Of a stretch of DNA of 64,000 nucleotides, positions 1 to 12,527 are shown piece after piece (the stretch's first letter is position 1; every line of letters begins with the position of its first letter). Under the pieces are notes generated by a model. The model saw nothing but the letters and a program-made list of their open reading frames with translations, ran no database searches and was not told the origin of the DNA. The DNA comes from Polydactylus sextarius (lineage: Eukaryota > Chordata > Actinopteri > Polynemidae): assembly GCA_016801845.1 (NCBI GenBank), contig CM028908.1:23523047-23587046 (forward strand), read 5' to 3'. Position numbers and translations under genes: made by a program.

Positions 1-1019
1 CACAGGCGGAGCCCTGCATCTCTGTACCAGTTAATCTGATCTGGTCATAAATTACTGGACATCGCAGCTCAGAGGAGGCATCATCATTACCGGATTAAAT
101 TCATCATGTGCAGTGGAAGAGCTGCTGGTTTCAGCTGCTGCCAGTTTACTGAGACGTCATTCACTCCGACTGTGACACAGATCATCGCAACGAGAAAAAT
201 GTGCTGCCTCAAACTATGAATAAACTCAACCACAACACTAGTACAAAGTCTGAGGGTCTAGACTAATGACTAACAGTTTGACACAATATGATGGTTAAAT
301 TGGTCAAAGAACTACTCTACTACAGGACCAGTCTGAGTAACCAGTAAAACATCTGAGGGGTCTGTAACCTTTGTCATCAAAAGAAACATTTTGTTCTTTT
401 TCCACTAAATAAAATTCATGTGGAGCCACAAAAGTATGTGACGCTTAAAGTGAAAACAATTTGGTTTTATAATTATGTTTTATATAAAAGAACTAGTTTG
501 TTGGGTTTAAGAAATAATAGCACTATAAAAAGAAAACTATTGATATTTTATTGCTGCTTTTATAAGGAAAACATCAAATTCTGACAAATATAGTTTCATT
601 TTTAGATCAAAAACATAATTCAGGTGCTTTTTTTACTTTTAAATTAATAAAAAATAAAATATATATAATATAATATATAAAAATATGAGTTAAGTCCATT
701 TCAGTGCTCTCAGTCATGTTTTTTTTTTTCAGTTTTTTGTTAAACTTACATAGATGGTAAATGGTAATATAATGTTTTCATTTCCACCTGTGGTGCAACA
801 CTCCTGCTGCCAATCAGAAGCTTAAAATCCTATGTTAAAGTTCAAGTGGTCCATGCCCAACAACACAACACAGCACAACATCTGACACGGGATTTATAAT
901 CAGCCTGAGAGACGGGATGTGCCTGAGAGACTGAATTCAGGGCCAAACACAAAACTGATGTTCTACTTTGATTGTTGTGTTTGATAATTTGGCTTGCTTC
1001 TAGTAATAACAGGAAGTCG
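1..1019. other. AT-rich non-coding DNA
   Basis: No open frame, RNA gene or repeat family is recognisable. Around 650-680 the sequence is almost pure A/T and there is a 12-base T run near 718. It reads as intergenic or intronic fish DNA. Confidence 0.6.
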
Positions 1020-1070
1020 ATGTGTGAGTATGTGTGTGTGTGGAAGGTGTGTAGTGTGTGTGTGGAAGGT
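1020..1070. repeat. GT-rich short tandem repeat
   Basis: A GT-rich stretch in which a unit of about 17-20 bases ending in GGAAGGTG occurs twice in a row. Simple-sequence DNA; no other role is visible. Confidence 0.6.
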
Positions 1071-1245
1071 GTTACTTATCTGAGAGCTGTGATAACACCA
1101 GTTGGCACAACATGAACTGACTACTCGACACCTCCAGGTCACAAACAGACACCGGGGTATTGTGATCTGGAGCAAATGTACAGACATATACAGGTGACGT
1201 ATGAGACCTGGCATCGGGGGAGTGGGGGGTCAGTTTCTGGTTTCT

Positions 1246-1247
<2 letters not shown>

Positions 1248-1280
<33 letters not shown>
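1248..1280. repeat. (AC)n microsatellite
   Basis: About 33 bases of uninterrupted AC dinucleotide, typical of teleost non-coding DNA and probably length-polymorphic. It generates spurious Cys-Val and Thr-His reading frames on both strands. Confidence 0.95.
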
Positions 1281-1281
<1 letters not shown>

Positions 1282-1377
1282 GGATACAAGGATCAGTGTA
1301 TTAGGTAAGATGTACAAAGTTAAACATGCCAAACCAAACACACCCACATACAGATTCCCGTGGGATTTGCCATTTTA

Positions 1378-1378
<1 letters not shown>

Positions 1379-1418
<40 letters not shown>
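1379..1418. repeat. (TG)20 microsatellite
   Basis: Forty bases of uninterrupted TG about 100 bases after an AC array. The two arrays are inverted relative to each other, so a single strand could fold back here. Likely polymorphic. Confidence 0.95.
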
Positions 1419-1420
<2 letters not shown>

Positions 1421-3224
1421 GGTAGGCTTGCGGTTAGGGTGTGTGTCAGTTGCTCTGAGCAGAGTACAGTTACAAGTGTGAAAGAAGAACGGGATGAACA
1501 AACGAGAACATGATGAACCTTCATACGCAACCTTTCTATTTGTGACTAATGGTTTTGTTATTATATAAATTTGTTGTATTATAGGTTTTATGATTATAGT
1601 TTATTAAATTATTAGTCATTAAGAGATGAGTCATAATTATTCAGCCTTGATCTGAATAACTTTAGGCTCTTTAGTTAATTGGGAGAAACCTCTTGCAATC
1701 GTGGTAGCAACTCTGTAGTAGCAAGCGTGCACCATCTATGAGCTGTGTTTAACATGTCCACCAGCATTAGCATTAGCATTACAGCTACCAAGTGTTGTAA
1801 TGCACAGAGGGCAATTATCACCAGCCCAACTTTGAAAGTAGACTATGGTGGAGCAAATTATATGACGGGGCAACAGTCTCGTCAGTGTCTGGGAAACACC
1901 GTCTCCTCTGCTGTTTGTTAACTCGCTTAACATTTGAGCCACTTTTTTCTAGCGAGTCTCTGTGTCGCTCTACAGGCCACTGGTGTGTGAGAAAGAAGAA
2001 GAAGCTCTGACTTGTTTGGGGAGAAGACTGACAGACGCCTGCTGGTTCAGACCCCGTGAACCCTGAATATAAGACAACCGTCTATATTTGGGTCAATATG
2101 GTGTTTTGCGCAAAATTTGGTCTTGTTAAGTTAAAGTAACTGTTGCCATAATAGCAGCTCAGTGGTGAGACTTGACTATAAAGACATTTACTGTGTCTCT
2201 AACCATGAAATTCAATATTCAAACTTACTATTTTGAGTGCGTAAGTGGATTCACACTGACAAAACTGCAAAATAATTGAGTGGTGTAACTAGCAAAAGTT
2301 TAGATACCTAAGGAAGTAAAACCTTAATTTAAAAGGAAATTACCAAAGCAGGTGGTAGATTCTGATTAGTAACAATGCAATCATCATCTAAATAATAAAT
2401 AATGAGCAATTATTTACGAACATATTCACCATTTGAACTTAAATATGTCAGTGTTGTGTTCACAACTTGTTTCTGCTGCCGTCTAAAGACCAAAAAGATT
2501 GATCTGTGCATCAACTTAAGATTTATTAAACCTCCTGATGTAAGTAAAATCAGTACTTTTTGATTTATCATTACATCATTATGTTGTCCACATATGTCAA
2601 CAATGAATATAGGCCTAATTTACAGCTTATAAACCCTTTAAAGTTTTGCCTTATTACAAAAGACGCACTGTGCTGAAAATTATCCACAATGCTGCAGAGC
2701 AGAACAAGCCTATGGCTATGACAGGTAGATAATACCTGCCTGTGTGAACAGTGGGAGTGCCATCATTCACTTTTCACCTGAGTTGACAAATGACTGATGG
2801 GAGTAAAGTGACGCAGCTTTAAAAGAAATCAATCTGGCTGAGGAGTTATTCTATGGCTGATCTTCATTTACACAAGGCATATTTGCTGATAGAGCTTGTT
2901 CTTGTAGCTCCTCCCTGATTTGCATAACATATTTCACAGGAAAACTGTGCTCCATGTATTTCGTGTATTTCTTGGCACAAAACATACAAAAACAGGTAAC
3001 CGTTAATTATATCGTATATCTCAGATCCACGCAGGCTCTTTGCCAAAACACATATGTAATTGAACTGTCTTTTAGTTGGTGGAGTTTTTCACTACAGGCC
3101 ACATGAAATATATATCTACATATATATATAAAATAATCCCTGCAGCATGTAAATCTGCAGGGACTGCAGAGTAACTCCAGCGTAATCTTTTGCAAATAAG
3201 AAAATGATCGTGTATATCATGTAC
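1419..3224. other. Unassigned non-coding DNA
   Basis: No supported gene. Contains a (TA)n-like patch near 3110-3131 and a GCATTA triplet repeat near 1764-1782. Open frames here are short and have no recognisable protein motif. Confidence 0.55.
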
Positions 3225-3660
3225 TGAAGGCTGGAAGGCATTTTTGTCAATTTATCAGTCGATATGTGTTCTAACCACACCTACGGTTATGGGCTTGGGG
3301 TAGTGACCGAAAGAATGAGATTGTAGATACATGTAACTGAAATTAGTTTTCTCAGCAGGGAATGTTGTATTAGTCTATTTTGTGTTAGGGTGAGGAGATC
3401 AAGAGGATTAGACAGGCACAGAGAGCATTCATGGATTCGAAAAAAGCCAATTGAGGTTTAGTTTGGTTTGATTTGGTTCGGTCATCTGATCTCGATGCTT
3501 CCTGCGAACTTCCCAATCATGTAGGATTTTCCAGACACGTCCAACTGGGAATAGACCTCATCATGGACCCAGAAAACACTGGAGAGATAATATATCTGAT
3601 CTAATCCTGGATTCTCCAGCAGGAGCTGGAACACGGACGACCTGATTTGATCTGATGCTA
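3225..3660 (+). pseudogene. Decayed Rex/RTE-like LINE, 3-prime part of the RT ORF
   Basis: The plus strand follows the 3-prime part of a very common teleost non-LTR retrotransposon ORF. In order I see the segment corresponding to the ITYGHELWV region (near 3285, here reading TYGYGLG), a degraded stretch of TERTR type, the RMP-type segment near 3500, the GTCC-AACTGGGA segment near 3540, the CACTGGAGAGA segment near 3578, and CCAGCAGGAGCTGGA near 3617. Many indels break the frame, so no protein is encoded. The copy is 5-prime truncated, as is usual for LINE insertions, and lacks a clear GATG tail. Family assignment (Rex/RTE-like) is from memory of the teleost consensus; that it is a LINE remnant is much surer than the clade. 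Confidence 0.65.
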
Positions 3661-5260
3661 CCTTGACTTAAAATGAATCGAAGAAAGAAAGAAGCTTCTA
3701 TAAAACGAGAAAGAGCAAAAATGAGTAAAGAATGAAAGACTTATGTCTTTATTTCTGTTATTACTTACAACTAAAGGTGAGAACTGGAACTGAGATGATC
3801 CATTGTTGAATTATGAGACTACACATGTAGCCAAGTATTTTTTTAAAACTAATGTTTCTTTTATGTGTTTTGGCCTTTCCGCACATAAATGGTGTTTTCA
3901 GTGAAATCAGATTTTTTTTCTGGCTTCGGGCTCCAACTCTGGATATGCGTGGACAGGAAAATTTTTTGGTTTATTAACATCAGGTGTGCAGCGTTTGTTT
4001 CCATTGAGACTGGTGAGGATGGATGTTATCAGAGCAGTGCTGGTCGTTGGGCTTATTCAAGCTCTTTTTGCTCGTTTGTACCTGCAAACACAACTGATTA
4101 ACTACATTGAGGAGCAAAAGACGAGGAGTGATCTGAAGAGGACACCTGAAATTATTATGAGTGACTGCCCAAGTAAAGGGGCAGTCACGGAGGCAGTATA
4201 TTCTCTGAATGTTTGTTTGTCTCCTTGTGAACCTCATATCTCAGAAACACTTTGAAGAAATGTCTTCATATTTGAAACACACGTTCTCTTGGACTTGAGG
4301 ATAAACTGACAGGAATTTGGAGGTCAAAGGTCACCGTGACATTACAAAACACACACTTCAGAAATCAGCAATTCATTCATTTCCATTGCAGGGGAACCAA
4401 AGAGTAAAAATATATACAGGCTGAAATATAATACAACAGAAATATGTGGAGTATCCAACATTAAGCCCTAACACACAACAGCAAAAACAACAGACTTATA
4501 GGAAGACTTTTCAGATGATAGAGACCGCTGTGTCTCTTTTGGTAGATGGCTTCAGTGTCTTAGATCAGATCCCGGATTACTGAAACCCACCACAGAGACC
4601 CAGGGACTTGGCTCCACCTGTACTGACAGCAGGGGTCATCAGAAAACTAATAGACTGTGTTCACTGTAAACCTGAAGACTTTATATATATATATTTTTTA
4701 TTCTTATTCCTATACTTCTACTACCACAAACAGGGTTGTGTGTGGTCACATGAGTCAAAGTATGAAACACTTTTACAACTTCCTTTTATCAATATTTTTA
4801 TGTGATGTGGTGAGCTCACAGTGCATGAGACAGAAAGTAGATCATCTGTCAGCAACAGATGATGATGAACGAACAAAACACAAAGACAATTGTGCAGGGA
4901 CCCGATAAACAAATAGAAAGAAAAGACCTACAAATATAGTAACCTCAGCAGAGCAGGAAGCCGGCCGCCTCTTTGGTGTGATTAAAGTGACAGATTTCTT
5001 CTTTGTGTGTTTCCTAGAAGTCAACGCAATTTTTTTTTTCCTCTCTGCAACAGGAAGTTTCCTTTGCACGTCGCCACACTGTGGCCGTCGTGAAAAACAT
5101 CACAGGACGCACTGGAAAGGCGCTGCTGCTGTCACGAAAAAGTGTGTGTTTGGACCACAGACCACAGGCACAGGTGGAACTGCAGCAGCTCCATGGTTAC
5201 CATAACTTCCTGTCAGAGTCACGACAAAGTGGCAAGAAACAAATACGCCTTGAAATCTTA
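3661..5260. other. Unassigned non-coding DNA
   Basis: No gene supported. An 89-codon open frame at 3986-4255 (plus) has no recognisable domain and overlaps open frames on both strands, so it is probably chance. A short TA-rich patch lies near 4681. Confidence 0.5.
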
Positions 5261-5460
5261 AAGAAAGAAAGAAAAGAAAGAAAGAAAAAAGAAAGAAACA
5301 AAGAAAGAAAGGAGAAAGTGAGGAGAAGAAAGAAAGTAAAGAAAGTGAGAAAAACTGTGCACAGGCTGAGAGAGCTGGAGTGAGGGACAAAGAAGAAGAA
5401 GTAGGAGAAAAGAGAAAGTGGAGGAGAGAGAAAGAGAGCGAAGGAGATGAAAGAGAGGCG
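5261..5460. repeat. Purine-rich tract with (GAAA)n core
   Basis: About 200 bases that are nearly all A and G on the plus strand. The first 60 bases are a GAAA-type tetranucleotide array, followed by less regular GAGA/AGAAG sequence. The long Lys/Glu/Arg-rich (plus) and Ser/Phe/Leu-rich (minus) open frames across it are a by-product of the composition. Such mirror-symmetric purine tracts can form triplex DNA. Confidence 0.85.
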
Positions 5461-5486
5461 TGGAGAATGAATGGAGGCCCACGGTC

Positions 5487-5505
5487 TTTTTTTTTTTTTT
5501 TTTTT
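5487..5505. repeat. Poly(T) run of 19
   Basis: Nineteen consecutive T just after the purine tract, so a strand switch from purine to pyrimidine occurs here. No retroposon body is visible next to it. Confidence 0.9.
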
Positions 5506-5740
5506 ACAGTCGGAAAAAGGAGGAAAAAAAATGTAAAGGGCGAGGGAGAAAAGCTGCTTGAGGAATTCCATTCAGCCATTTCTAAGAAGGCGTGGGAATT
5601 TCTTGGAAAATCCACCTCTGGGGGACAGAGAGCTGCAGAGGAAAGCACCAGACGAGGAATGAGCCTCATTTCACCCATAATCACAAAAAAACATGTTCCC
5701 ACTTATTCCCCAGTGGTTCCTGCTCAGTTAAACACTGAGA

Positions 5741-5758
5741 CTGCTGCTGCTGCTGCTG
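5741..5758. repeat. (CTG)6 trinucleotide repeat
   Basis: Six perfect CTG units. Short, and not in a supported coding frame. Confidence 0.85.
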
Positions 5759-6777
5759 TTTAAACAAACAGATGATAAGAATTCATTTTGATCCCTCCTT
5801 TTAAAGTATTGAAATCACATTTCTAAATCTTTTTTAATGGTTTTCATCCTTAGACCGACTTTCAAGAGCAGCTGGTTTATTTATTAATTTGTAATCTCAA
5901 CTTGCAGCTTAAATGACATAAACAGATATTCAGCTTCAGCTGCACATGATTAGATTCAATCAAACACTATAACAGAAACAGAGCAGATAGAAGAGATCAC
6001 CAAGTCTGTATATGGGAATCCAATTTCTCTCCAATGATCGAGGAGAAGTTTTCTAATTATGATCTCAAGTAAAAAGGACAATGTGAACACTTCCAGTTTT
6101 AAAAGTGTTTGAATGTTTTATCTTATAAGAAAATGTAATATATCTGTTGAGCTTTGAAGACTTGGTGGAAAAACACACAATAACTTAGCAGCTGTTCCAG
6201 GGTTATGATTGTAAAAGGTGGTCTTTAGTATCCTCGTTTTGAGGACGTCTTTATTTTTACATGGGTTGAGGGAGTAATCTAGTTTTTTGGATAAGAAACC
6301 TCAGTAAAACTACCACAAGATGGAGGAGTAAACTCACCGCCATCACCTCCCGTTGCATGTATATGTGCATACAACAGTTAATACAGTTGAATTCATATTA
6401 ACTGACTAGTCTGCTGGTTGATTTTATTGTCATTTTATCAGCCACATAACATAGTGAGGTGCTTTTGTAACTATAGACACTTTACCCAAAACAATCAGAA
6501 GTCCTGCTCCTCTCACAAGAGCTTTCAACTTTCTTCTGGTTCAGAACGATGTTGAAAACACCTGAGGTTTGTCACAGACTTGTTTGACCACCTAGTATCA
6601 AACTCAATGCTTCTTCAAGTGCCTCCACGCTTGAAAATCAACAAAAAACTACTTGTAAACAGGGTTTGATGGACTTATTTTGCCAAAGTAAAAGTTGCTG
6701 TATTACACTGAATTTGCCTTAATATTAAAATAATAATAAAATTGAAAAGATTATTCTTGACAACAATAAACAGCGTA
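5759..6777. other. Unassigned non-coding DNA
   Basis: AT-rich, no supported gene, RNA or repeat family. Confidence 0.55.
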
Positions 6778-6930
6778 ACATCCATCTATCCATGTTTTAG
6801 TTTATCATTATCTAAAGTACAGGTGTGATCCTGAGTTGTTCCCAGACTAGAGGAGATAATATATCATTTCTCTGCTGTGTTCTGCGTCGACCCCGAGGTC
6901 TCCTACCAGTTGGATTTTCTGGGAAAACCT
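6778..6930 (-). pseudogene. Decayed Rex/RTE-like LINE 3-prime end (minus strand)
   Basis: Read on the minus strand this begins inside the element near the GTCC-AACTGG segment (about 6905), passes the CAGCAGAGAAATGATATAT segment that corresponds to the LINE's GGAGAGACTATGTCTCT region, then the CTGGGAACAACTCAGGATC segment near 6835, and ends in a TGGATAGATGGATG tail at 6778-6790. The tail is the GATG-type 3-prime end expected of this family. Part of the region between the GGATC segment and the tail is deleted. Heavily mutated and non-coding; same family as the copies at 3225, 33280 and 55805. Confidence 0.6.
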
Positions 6931-8417
6931 CCTCCGCAGATTAACTGAGACTGTCAACCGGTAAACTGATACGACAGATTCATGTTTAGTCTCTGCTCCA
7001 TCTTTTGGTATAATGCCTGTTTTGATCCTGCTCCATCTTCCCTTCTTCAAGTTCATCAGCAGAATTTACAGGGGATTTGCAGGGAATTTTTAGGTTTTCC
7101 CCCTCAGTAGTCAGAAAAAACTTTTTCCTGGTCAGTTCTCTCTCTTTTTTCCCCTATAAAACCCCGTATCATCTGTTTGATTCACTCACTTTATCACCTG
7201 ACACATATGATTTTATCAACAACGGGAGGCCTCAGTATTCAAAGCATATCTCTAGTTTTCTGTTTCCCAGAGGTGTCGCATTACTGCAGCAGAAACGAAG
7301 GGGGCTTGTTTCACAAAACTTGAGGCCAGGACCCACAAATGGCTCTTTCCCCAGCATGCCCCCCTACTTCCCTCCAACACCCTTCACACGGGTTTGATTT
7401 AATGAGCTGAGGGTACCAGGGTGAGAGAAAGATATTTCAAAACTGAAATGCACAGCATGAAAAATTACCCAATCCCCCTTTTACTGGACGGCAGAGTGGC
7501 ACCAGCGTTCAGCTGTCAGAGCGTCGTCAAAAATAACACAGAGCAGAGGGCAGAGGTTGAAGATGGGCTGAAAGAAAGAAAGACACACACACACACAAAA
7601 AAGAAAACAATCAAAGAAAAAGAAAGAAAAGTGAAGGAAGGATGTGTGGTTTTTAACTTGAGATCAATGTGTATTTGTTTAAGGTGGAGCTTCCTTCACA
7701 ACAGGAAATCAGTGAAAAGCTACATTTTTAAATGTGGAACTGTACGATTTTCACACCGAATGAAGCATGAGAAAAGGACAGGGCCACACCTCAGTTAAAA
7801 AAAGGTTAAAAAAGGATGAGTACAGTATGATCAACTCAAACATAACAACTGAACATGTAAGGCCAATTATGAGCCATTAATTATCAGCTCCAGTGGTCAA
7901 GAAAGTACTGAAAGCACTTTTATTTTTTTACTTCTGCAAAAAAACAACAACATCAAAAATATACTGAATAAAATAAAAAGTAAGTACTTTCACTTTAGTG
8001 CTGAACCTGGTGTCATCACAGGATATTCTCTGTCTTTTCATCATAAGACACCAAGTTGATTAGCTTCCTGAGTTGATGCACTAAGATGAAGACGGAGAAC
8101 TGATGAGCCGTATTTACTTTGCAGAGTGTGTAGATGCGAAGTTAGATCTTTGAACCACAAAATACCACCACAACGCTTAAAGTTATTCTATCAAAACTTT
8201 TATTGCAGGAAGTTTCTTACTATGAGCAACGGGCCTGTGCATTAACGCACAGTTTCTTAGTTATTTCATTTTAGTTCTCAGAACAGTCGCTGAAATAAGA
8301 TCAACACTATCTGAATCTTGTGTACAGCTACGCTGTCAAAGTTTACTGTGGCACGCACACGTCCATGTCCACCCTGTAGCTGATGAGTGGTCGCATGATT
8401 TACAGCAGCGTCTATTG
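6931..8417. other. Unassigned non-coding DNA
   Basis: No supported gene. An open frame of 106 codons at 7077-7397 (plus) has no recognisable motif. A short AC-rich and A-rich patch lies at 7582-7625. Confidence 0.5.
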
Positions 8418-9224
8418 CACAGAGGTAGACACGGACAGTAATGAAGTATAGTTTTTGAGTATCTGTACTTCACTTGAGTACGCTTTTTTTTGGAAACTTA
8501 TAACTTTCACTTCACTGCATTTGAAAGACAAATGCTGTACTTTTTACTTCTCTACATTTCTATAAAGGTTCTTGTTACTCATTACTTTCGATGATATAAA
8601 AGTGGATTTTCCCCCCTCCTTTTCACTTCTTAGATGTGGTTGGTTTTTCCTCAGGTAAGTTTCCCTCAGTAATCAGACCTTTAGATCCTTGAATGTGGCA
8701 TTTTAAGCACGATGATGCAATATTTGAATGGATGTGGGACAGGTGACGGATGATGGATGACGGATGACGGATGGATACTGGAGAATAGTGATGAGTTAAA
8801 GAAGAGCTGGTTTATAGAGAATGAAGTGATCATATGGCGACTTATGATGAATCAGTGAATAATTAATTAAATACAGGATGAGCGGTAAATGATGAGTGAC
8901 GCCGTTCGTGTGTCCACAATCAGGACTACTCCATCACATCAAAACCAAATCAGCTTAATTTATCACAATAACAAATGATGTGAATGTGTTTTGTTTTTCT
9001 TATGTCAGATGATATCACATTACATTTCTGTAATGTGATATCATCATTACAGGAATGCTGTTTCGTCACAATTAATGAATAAACGTGTAATTGTTTTTCT
9101 TTGTCAGTTAGATTGTGATTCATTACTCTACATTTTCTTTTAAACTTAAGTAAAAACTTTGACTGTGCGACTTTCACTTCACCAGTGGTATCTGTACTGA
9201 AGTTGGCTACTTTGTGCACCTCTT
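8418..9224. mobile_element. hAT-like non-autonomous DNA transposon
   Basis: The left edge has CAGAGGTAGAC at about 8419 and the right edge has GTGCACCTCTTC ending near 9224, an imperfect inverted pair of the CAGAGGTG type seen on teleost hAT elements. Just inside both ends are the AGTACTTGAGTA-like and TACTTTTTACTTC segments that typify abundant fish hAT derivatives. The eight bases flanking the ends (ctattgca and ctaccata) agree at only four positions, so a target duplication is weak; all four differences are transitions. No transposase frame is present. The interior holds GGATGACG-type short repeats (8743-8775) and a perfect hairpin at 9008. Confidence 0.65.
9008..9045. repeat. Perfect 17 bp inverted repeat with 4-base loop
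   Basis: Left arm 9008-9024 (GATGATATCACATTACA), loop TTTC, right arm 9029-9045 is its exact reverse complement. It lies in the interior of the hAT-like element and would form a stable hairpin in RNA or cruciform in DNA. Confidence 0.9.
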
Positions 9225-10121
9225 CTACCATATAACGTCATCAGATCTGTTTCCTGTCTATTTTCGCCAGGAACTGCACCCACCCAGAGCGGCTCATCTC
9301 TCACTGCTGCAACTAGACACTCTAACACTTTAATATGGACACTAAAATGAAAACCAAGACCTTCAGCTACAGACACGTATGACCCAGTCCTTCAACCACT
9401 TCTGACAATTCAGTCGCAGACACAGAGAAATGTGTGCTAATAATAATAAAACTAATAATTACTTTAAAAGTATTCCACTTTAAGGATTTTTAATTTTAAT
9501 GTCAAGTTGGATTAGACAGTAATGTGTGTGCGTGTGTGTGTGTGTGTGATGCCCTGATCTTGCCCTGCTACAACACACACACATTCACGCCCCATTAACC
9601 CCCATACAGTCCTATCACACCCTATGCAGGAAAAAAAATCCCCCACCAGAAACAATGGTCTAAGAAAAACAGAGAGATAACGAATGAATGAACAAGGACG
9701 AGCGAAAGGGAGAGAGTGAGAGAGCAAGTTAAACAACAGTGAGAGAGAGAGAGAGAGAGCATGTTGTACAAACACTCATCCAGCAGATGAATGAAACTTC
9801 CCCTGGATTGTTTTTCCAGCGTTTGGCTCTGACAGAGACGGAGGACGGACGTATCAATGAGACTGTGAGAAAAAAAGAAAAGAACAATGATATAGACATA
9901 GCAGAGGGAGGAGCTATGGAAAGAGTGAAGGCAAAGCATTTCTCCTTCATAGTCTAAATGAGTCGGGTTGCAAAGATGTCCGCTTTAAATACAGCTTCTA
10001 AAAACGACCACCAGGACTGTCGCCTGATGTCGGCTACGTTGTTGAAATGATGCCTGATGTTAGCAATCCATGGTGTCCTGTTCTACATTTGTTCTACATC
10101 ATTCCTCTTTGACACAAAAAC
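9225..10121. other. Non-coding DNA with simple repeats
   Basis: Contains an interrupted (GT)n array at 9523-9548 and a (GA)10 array at 9740-9759. Overlapping Ser/Leu-rich and Arg/Glu-rich frames on opposite strands come from these repeats. No gene supported. Confidence 0.6.
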
Positions 10122-10641
10122 TAAGGGTCAGTCCCATTTTTCTTTTTCACCCCAACCCCTCATCTCTTGAAAGTGTTGAGGGGTGAAAATATTCTTCTAG
10201 GAAATGAGACACTGCTACTTGTTGCTAGTTGCTATGTAAGACGATGCAACAAGTCTCCATGACAACAAACAAAGATGGCGTCTACAGACTCGTTTGTGCT
10301 GATCTAGTTGGAGATGGATGAAAAACTGACAAGCAGCGAAAGTCACCATCAGAAGAGTCCTTTTAACAGATGAACGGAAAACGTTAGCAAAGTGACAACT
10401 AGCGATTGCTAGCTAAAGCTAACAAAAAATATTGATTAGCTTAATAAAGAAATTTCTCATACCTCTTTGTTTGAAGTGCTGGTCCTGGTCCTGGAATAGC
10501 TTTGTTTGGAGGATTGTGTGGCCCCTCACCCTTCATCTAGAAGAAAACTCAGATAGATAAACCTTCCCCACATGTGAACGCGCAAAAGAGAGGGGGAGGA
10601 CTAAACGTGAGGGCAAAGGGGTAGAAATGAAATTGGCCTTA
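10122..10641. mobile_element. Non-autonomous DNA transposon with AAGG(G)YCA-type TIRs
   Basis: The left end reads AAGGGTCAGTCCCATTTTTC and then CACCCC; the reverse complement of the right end reads AAGGCCAATTTCATTTCTA and then CCCC. These match at most positions over about 30 bases and resemble the AAGGGCCAATCCCATTTCTA termini of a repeat common in fish genomes. Length is about 518 bases and there is no transposase frame. The interior carries AAGATGGCGTC at 10272. I cannot fix the superfamily or the target duplication by eye. Confidence 0.65.
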
Positions 10642-12527
10642 AATGCGTTGTTAGTTTTAACCAGAAAATTAAAAGAAGAAAAAGAAGAAGGAGGTGTTCA
10701 CTTCTAATCAAATAACCCAAGACCCGTGTCCATGCAGGTGCGAACAGGGATGAACGCACACAGAGGTCAAAGTTCATCACAGAGTTAAAGATCGGCTCTC
10801 ACACACACACATAAGCAGAGCATCTCTCAGTGTCTTTGTGTGTGTGTGTGTGTGAATGGGAGACTGTCTTTAATCTGTGAAGAATAATCCGTCCTTCTGC
10901 TTTTTCTTTTCTCTTTTTATTCTTTTTTTTTTTTTTTTTTTAAATTGAGCCAAACTTTTTCTGTCTTGGTGATTTAACTTAATCTCTATCAATCTCAGGC
11001 TGTTACACATTAACGAGACAAAGAGCTGCTTCTACAAAGCACATGAAGCTCTACAGAGATGCATTCCTAAAACGCTTCATGCACTGATCCAGTTCACTCG
11101 CTTGGCTAATAAAATCCAATAACCTGTTTTATCTTTACGGCACCACCTGATCATGTGACCGCTCATGTTTCTCACCGTGTATCTGAATCTCACTTAATGT
11201 AACTTATACATCGTTTCACAATAAGAGCTTTGCAGGGCTTTTAATGCGAAGCATCTGCAGGGTAAAATGTCACGTCAGCTGTGATTCTTCGCAACTTCAA
11301 CTCGCTACTGAAAGCGATCAGCTGTAAAAATGAGGCTCATATCTGACAGTGTAAACAGGAAGACCACCACCGAACCGAAAAGAGCTGAACACACAGAGAC
11401 GAGGCTCGTTGTCCGGTCGGACGACGCTCAGAGCGACTGTCTTCTTGTGTGTGGTGTGCAGAGAAAACATTTATATCTAATGATGTTTCTTTAGAGACGT
11501 ATGGAGATAAACCCTATAGAACCAACTTAGACCTAAGAGTTAAAGGTACTAGCTGGTTAGCACGCTAACTCCAGTTAACAAGAGTTAATGTTGGTGTTGT
11601 TTCATCAAGTAAAGGAACAAAGTTTGATACTGAATTCACAACCTCTCTTCTAAACTTGTGGGTAAACAGCTGAAAATGCTAACTCTGGCTATGTAGCAGT
11701 AGCACAAACAGACATAATCAAAGTTGTTATTGGATTTTTTATTTTTTACCCTTTAGAATTATACAAATATGGAAACAAAGGATTTCAAGCTTTAAGGAAA
11801 ATGTAATAAAATATGCTTTATTGGTACTAAAACATATGCACCCGCAGGATACAATAATATAAGTTAAACACAATATTATGAATGTGTTAAAATGACGTGT
11901 CTGGTCCCTGTGTTTCTAACATTCTCCGTGTGTTTCTCTGTGACAAAGTTGTTTCTCAGTAGACGACTTTGCCCGGATACTGTTTCCCTTGGTCTTTAAC
12001 AGTGATGTTGGAAAGTGAATGTGATATTTTTTTTTAATCTCACATGTTTCCTGCATCTTCCAAGAGAAAGTAGGGATGTGAGTTCACTGACGTCCGGATG
12101 AACGTGATTGGTCAAAATTACAAGTTTGCACAAAATTTGTGGAGACTGGTTTAATTCTTGTTAATAGTTGCGATCGCAGCATCATGAAATCCCGGAGGGT
12201 TTGTGTATTGCAGCTTTAAAAATAAGTCGATTTTCCTCTTCGTTTCTCTTCCTCGCTCTCTCTGAACCTCTTCATATTTGAATGACTTTGTTTTTAAATC
12301 CCATTAACCATCTGATCCTCGGCGACCCTCTGTGACCTTTGACGAGATGTGGGGGTCACAACCCACTGTGCGAGTGTGTGTGTGTGCGTGTGTGTTCTGA
12401 GCTGAGGGTCGAGCGTCACTAATGATGTAGATTTTAAGTGTGTGCGTGTTGCACAGTGAGAAGAATAACTGGACTGCCAAGTTTTAAAACTCTGATAAAC
12501 CATAACTGTGCTCACATAGAGGAGAGA
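10642..12527. other. Unassigned non-coding DNA
   Basis: No supported gene. A short AC patch (10800-10812), a TG patch (10839-10854) and a T run (10921-10941) are visible. The part around 11000-11350 has few simple repeats and more CpG than its surroundings, but I cannot assign it. Confidence 0.5.

Noticed and set aside
5100..5702. 200-codon open frame on the minus strand, the longest in the window
   Set aside because: It is Ser/Phe/Leu-rich because it reads through the purine tract and the poly(T) run; there is no domain and other frames across the same DNA are equally open.
8634..8654. 21-nt exon-like segment between CTTCTTAG and GTAAGTTT, starting with ATG
   Set aside because: It lies inside the hAT-like transposon, so the splice-like flanks are most likely accidental.
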